From positions 16,549 to 80,548 of the forward strand of contig NZ_AQPN01000008.1 in NCBI RefSeq assembly GCF_000403135.1: DNA of 64,000 nucleotides, in the 5' to 3' direction. The position numbers and the translations under genes were made by a program. Source of the stretch: Arcticibacter svalbardensis MN12-7. Lineage in GTDB: Bacteria > Bacteroidota > Bacteroidia > Sphingobacteriales > Sphingobacteriaceae. The notes under the pieces were generated by a model. It made no database searches, was not told the DNA's origin, and was given only the letters and a program-made list of their open reading frames with translations. How positions within the stretch are numbered: the stretch's first letter is position 1; each line of letters starts with the position of its first letter. Of the stretch, positions 60,762-64,000 are shown one piece after another.

Positions 60762-63329
60762 ATGAAACTCAGCCAAAAAGAAGCAATATTTGCAAGTGAG
60801 GTGGTCACGCGATTTGAGTTATACAATAGCTTATTTCTAACTCTTCCTTTTTACCGTGTTAAACACACGGGTACATTATTACCTTTTTTCACCTCCCATT
60901 GTGAAGAGAGCGTCAAGCAGAATATTGCGCCATCAGATATCATCGAAAGCTTCTTTGGTCAGTATGAGCAATATGTTCAAGCGGCAGATCGTTACGATTT
61001 GCTATTCCGTTTTATTCAATATATTGAAAGACAGGTCGTATTGTTTGATGCAATTGAAGATTCTGCATTTCAAAAGACGCATAGTTCCGATGAAGTGGAG
61101 ACTCTGGCTGTTTTACTTCAACAAGCATCTTCCAATCCGGCAATGAAAGCAGATATCAGGAAGGCATTGGAGGAATTTTCGCTTCGTTTGGTACTAACGG
61201 CTCATCCGACTCAGTTTTATCCGGGAAGGGTATTAGCAATCATTACCGATCTGACCGTAGCTCTTAAAACGAATGAATTAAATAGCATCCACCTGTTGTT
61301 ACAGCAATTGGGTAAAACGCCATTTTTTAATAAATCTAAACCTACTCCTGTTAATGAAGCTACTAGTTTAGCCTGGTTTCTGGAGAATGTATTCTATAAA
61401 GTGGTTTCCAGTATTCAGAGGAAGGTTGAGGATGAATTTGAGACACCAATCTTTAATGCACATCAACTCATCGAGCTAGGTTTCTGGCCCGGAGGCGATA
61501 GAGACGGAAATCCAAACGTAACCTGCGAAAGCACTAAGGCTGTTTCTGAGCTACTCAGGGAATTCCTGTTCCGTTGTTACTACCGTGATTTCCGTGTATT
61601 GAAGCGTAGGGTCACTTTCAGAGGAGTTGAAGAGTACATGGAAAGACTTCAGCAACTGTTTTATGAAAATAGTTTCATCAAATCGGTAGAACCTACTGAC
61701 TTGCAGGATGAAATTCTTTCTAACTTAAACTCCATAAAAGAAGTACTGATTAGAGTTCATGATGGTTTGTTTGTCGATGTAATAGATGACCTGAGTTATA
61801 AAGTTAGATTGTTCGGATGTTACTTTGCATCACTGGATATCCGTCAGGATAGCCGCATATTACGTAAGGCCCATCTGGAGATCAGAGCGATTATAAATAA
61901 TCCTTATCCAGAAAACTACGATAGTCTTTCTGAACAAGAGAAATTGAAAATTATTAAGTTTACTGAAGAGGAAGGACCGTCAACCGGATTTTCTCCTTTG
62001 AGTGACGATACCTTTCAAACCATCAGACTGGTTAAGAAAATGCAATATGCAGGTGGCGAAAAAGCATCCCATCGTTTTATAATCAGTAATTGTCAGGAAG
62101 CAACAGATATTTTGCAGTTAATCAACCTTTTCTTGTGGAGCGGATGGCAAAAGGACAACCTTAGTGTTGATTTTGTTCCCCTGTTTGAAACCGTTGAGGA
62201 TTTATCTCTTGCAGCTTCCGTGATGGAAAGTCTGTATACGAATGAATTTTATAAAGAACATTTAGCTAAAAGAGGCAATAAGCAAACCATTATGCTTGGT
62301 TTCTCCGATAGTACCAAGGATGGGGGATATCTCATGGCTAACTGGTCGATCTATAAAGCGAAAATTGAGCTCACTACCATTGCCCGTGAGCATGGCGTTA
62401 AGCTGGCCTTCTTTGACGGCCGTGGTGGACCTCCTGCACGTGGTGGAGGCAAAACACATCGTTTTTATGCCACTATGGGGAGTGAAATTGCCCATGAGCA
62501 TATTCAACTCACCATTCAAGGTCAAACGATCAGTAGTCAATACGGCTCATTTGACACCGCTTATTTCAATATTGAACAAATGGTGAATGCAGGTATTGTT
62601 TCTGCATTGGATACCGGCGATAAAAATAAATTATCTCCTGAACAAAAGACATTGATGGATAACATGGCTGAAACGAGTCATAAAACATTTGTTTCCTTGC
62701 GGGAAGATCCACTGTTTTTACGTTACCTGGAACAATTAAGTCCCCTGAAATTACTTGCTCATATCAATATCAGCAGTAGACCTATTAAAAGGGAGTCGGC
62801 AGGTGAACTCAAACTGGAAGATTTAAGAGCCATTAGCTTTGTCACTTCATGGAGTCAGCTTAAACAAAATATTCCCGGTTTCTATGGTGTAGGATCTGCA
62901 CTTAAGAAAGCCAAGGAAGACGGTGTTTGGGAGGATGTCAAACGTTTGTACGAAACATCAGGTCAGTTTAAAACGATGATGGACAATTGCAATATGTCGA
63001 TGTCTAAAGTCAATTTCAACATTACTGCTTTCCTTGCTAATGATAAAGTATATGGCACTTTTTGGAAAAAACTGAAGAGCGAATATGATTTAACAACCTC
63101 GTTAATAATGGAACTTACCGGAACCACTGTTTTGATGGAACAATACCCGGTTGAACGCCGTTCTATAGCATTACGGGAACGAATTGTGCTTCCTTTGGTT
63201 ATTATCCAACATTATGCGCTACAACAATTGGAATTGCATAAGGATGATGAAGAGAAAGTTAAAATATTTAATAAATTAATCATCCGCACGGTTTATGGTA
63301 TCGTAAACGCGGGAAGAAATCTGGCTTAA
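60762..63329 (+). CDS. ppc: Phosphoenolpyruvate carboxylase, divergent clade
   Basis: 855 residues, near the usual 880. The catalytic His148 is in VLTAHPTQFYPGR (E. coli has HPTE), and the bicarbonate/PEP loop is FDGRGGPPARGGGKTH. LGFSDSTKDGGYLMANW is fully conserved. The C-terminus ends NAGRNLA instead of the near-invariant MRNTG, so the subunit end that lies close to the active site differs. The enzyme makes oxaloacetate from PEP and bicarbonate in the cytoplasm. The Anbu-type gene follows after 8 nt. Confidence 0.95.
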   Translation: MKLSQKEAIFASEVVTRFELYNSLFLTLPFYRVKHTGTLLPFFTSHCEESVKQNIAPSDIIESFFGQYEQYVQAADRYDLLFRFIQYIERQVVLFDAIEDSAFQKTHSSDEVETLAVLLQQASSNPAMKADIRKALEEFSLRLVLTAHPTQFYPGRVLAIITDLTVALKTNELNSIHLLLQQLGKTPFFNKSKPTPVNEATSLAWFLENVFYKVVSSIQRKVEDEFETPIFNAHQLIELGFWPGGDRDGNPNVTCESTKAVSELLREFLFRCYYRDFRVLKRRVTFRGVEEYMERLQQLFYENSFIKSVEPTDLQDEILSNLNSIKEVLIRVHDGLFVDVIDDLSYKVRLFGCYFASLDIRQDSRILRKAHLEIRAIINNPYPENYDSLSEQEKLKIIKFTEEEGPSTGFSPLSDDTFQTIRLVKKMQYAGGEKASHRFIISNCQEATDILQLINLFLWSGWQKDNLSVDFVPLFETVEDLSLAASVMESLYTNEFYKEHLAKRGNKQTIMLGFSDSTKDGGYLMANWSIYKAKIELTTIAREHGVKLAFFDGRGGPPARGGGKTHRFYATMGSEIAHEHIQLTIQGQTISSQYGSFDTAYFNIEQMVNAGIVSALDTGDKNKLSPEQKTLMDNMAETSHKTFVSLREDPLFLRYLEQLSPLKLLAHINISSRPIKRESAGELKLEDLRAISFVTSWSQLKQNIPGFYGVGSALKKAKEDGVWEDVKRLYETSGQFKTMMDNCNMSMSKVNFNITAFLANDKVYGTFWKKLKSEYDLTTSLIMELTGTTVLMEQYPVERRSIALRERIVLPLVIIQHYALQQLELHKDDEEKVKIFNKLIIRTVYGIVNAGRNLA

Positions 63330-63337
63330 ATACAACT

Positions 63338-64000
63338 ATGACATATTGTTTGGCAATAAAGGTAAAGGAAGGGTTGGTAGCGATTGCCGATACACGTATT
63401 ACGTCTGGTACAGATACTACGGTTAAAAAGAAATTGTATGTGGATCAAAAAGAGAAACATTCTATTTTTATCATGACTAGCGGACTGAGGTCTGTCAGGG
63501 ATAAAGCGATTATCTATTTCCGCGAACTTGTAGAAGAAGGAGCGGAGTTCAACAAGCTATACAAAGCGGTGAATGCCTTCGGGCAGCAGGTAAGACGCGT
63601 CTCCGAAGAGGATAAAGTTCCACTCGAAAAGGCAGGTTTTAAGTTCAACTTAACGACTATTATAGGTGGTCAGTTGAAGGACGATGAGGAGCATAAACTC
63701 TTTTTATTATACGCCGAAGGCAACTGGGTAGAGCTCGATCAGGGCTCTCCCTTTGTTATTATTGGTAATTCGGGTCCCGGAAAGCCTATCTTAAATAGAA
63801 CCCTAAACGATCAATCATCCATGAGAGAAGCTTTAAAGGGAGGTTTCCTTTCTTTCGACTCGACCAGAATGAGTACGAACGATGTGGATTTCCCAATAGA
63901 TGTGGTGCTTTATAATAAAGATAGTTTCGCTATTACCGAATACCGGTATGAAAAGAAAGACCTTGAAAATATTTCAGCACAGTGGGCTGATGAACTAAAA
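63338..64000 (+). CDS. Anbu-type proteasome-like peptidase (3' end beyond window)
   Basis: 221 codons from ATG 63338, open at the right edge. It begins MTYCLAIKVKEGLVAIADTR, the opening of the predicted proteasome-type protease family COG3484 (Anbu), with Thr2 as potential N-terminal nucleophile and Asp18/Lys residues at the expected places; IIGNSGPGKPILNRTL is also typical. Anbu subunits form self-compartmentalised rings of unsettled activity. In other bacteria the gene stands with genes for a transglutaminase-like protein, an alpha-E protein and a circularly permuted ATP-grasp protein; these would be expected just beyond the window. It is 8 nt after ppc. Confidence 0.83.
   Translation, partial: MTYCLAIKVKEGLVAIADTRITSGTDTTVKKKLYVDQKEKHSIFIMTSGLRSVRDKAIIYFRELVEEGAEFNKLYKAVNAFGQQVRRVSEEDKVPLEKAGFKFNLTTIIGGQLKDDEEHKLFLLYAEGNWVELDQGSPFVIIGNSGPGKPILNRTLNDQSSMREALKGGFLSFDSTRMSTNDVDFPIDVVLYNKDSFAITEYRYEKKDLENISAQWADELK

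Overview
The window is about 64 kb of AT-rich chromosome from a Bacteroidota bacterium, most likely Sphingobacteriaceae or a close relative. Visible reasons are: promoters of the TTTG / TAnnTTTG type instead of -35/-10 boxes; weak use of Shine-Dalgarno sites; many SusC/TonB-type and other beta-barrel proteins; Cys lipoproteins with Ser-Ser-Cys lipoboxes; DUF5686, DUF4294 and HU-SPOR proteins; bacillithiol synthesis (BshB1); and the gene order spoT-fur-purA. Nearly everything is chromosomal housekeeping. I see no prophage, insertion sequence, CRISPR array or rRNA.

Layout. 1-77: start of an alcohol dehydrogenase cut by the left edge. 210-12373: an MFS transporter, tRNA-Ser, an RRM RNA-binding protein, a large outer-membrane receptor, a fasciclin protein, lipoproteins, a methyltransferase, serC-serA (serine synthesis), L-lactate dehydrogenase and a small barrel protein. 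12381-21461 (minus): a seven-gene operon running TPR protein, plug-less barrel, HU-SPOR protein, ExbB, ExbD, TonB and FolC. 21626-30114 (minus): pyrR-pyrB, rpsA, cmk, lpxR and lon. 30495-35698: TPR protein, gpmI with an overlapping lipoprotein, nadC, plsY and an M48 peptidase. 35956-42504 (minus): a stand-alone RhuM gene, then spoT-fur-purA-pabB. 42624-52595: DUF4294, bshB1, a PLP deaminase, rluD with a class IV aminotransferase, a DUF5686 protein, amtB and heme A synthase. 52736-59663: a thioredoxin-domain protein, a SlyD-like isomerase, tRNA-Gln, satD-DUF3307-tex and a small hypothetical gene. 59865-64000: YigZ, PEP carboxylase, and the start of an Anbu-type proteasome-like peptidase cut by the right edge.

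Functional links. Folate synthesis is spread over pabB, a possible pabC (class IV aminotransferase) and folC. The ExbBD-TonB operon energises outer-membrane receptors and carries its own barrel and TPR partners. Two tRNA genes each have a TAnnTTTG box exactly 4 nt before the mature tRNA end; cmk, gpmI and rluD have the same box exactly 4 nt before their start codons, which suggests leaderless or nearly leaderless mRNAs.

The best candidate for an undescribed system is the satD-DUF3307 pair next to tRNA-Gln. SatD looks like a divergent class III cyclase-type domain joined to a helix-turn-helix. It is preceded by two 22-bp palindromes and a half-site spaced exactly 29 bp apart, laid over its promoter. 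Other non-obvious structures are a perfect 21-bp terminator-like hairpin inside a lipoprotein gene that overlaps gpmI, a 28-bp hairpin that includes the 3' end of tRNA-Gln, and a 21-bp exact duplication of the thioredoxin-protein gene start.
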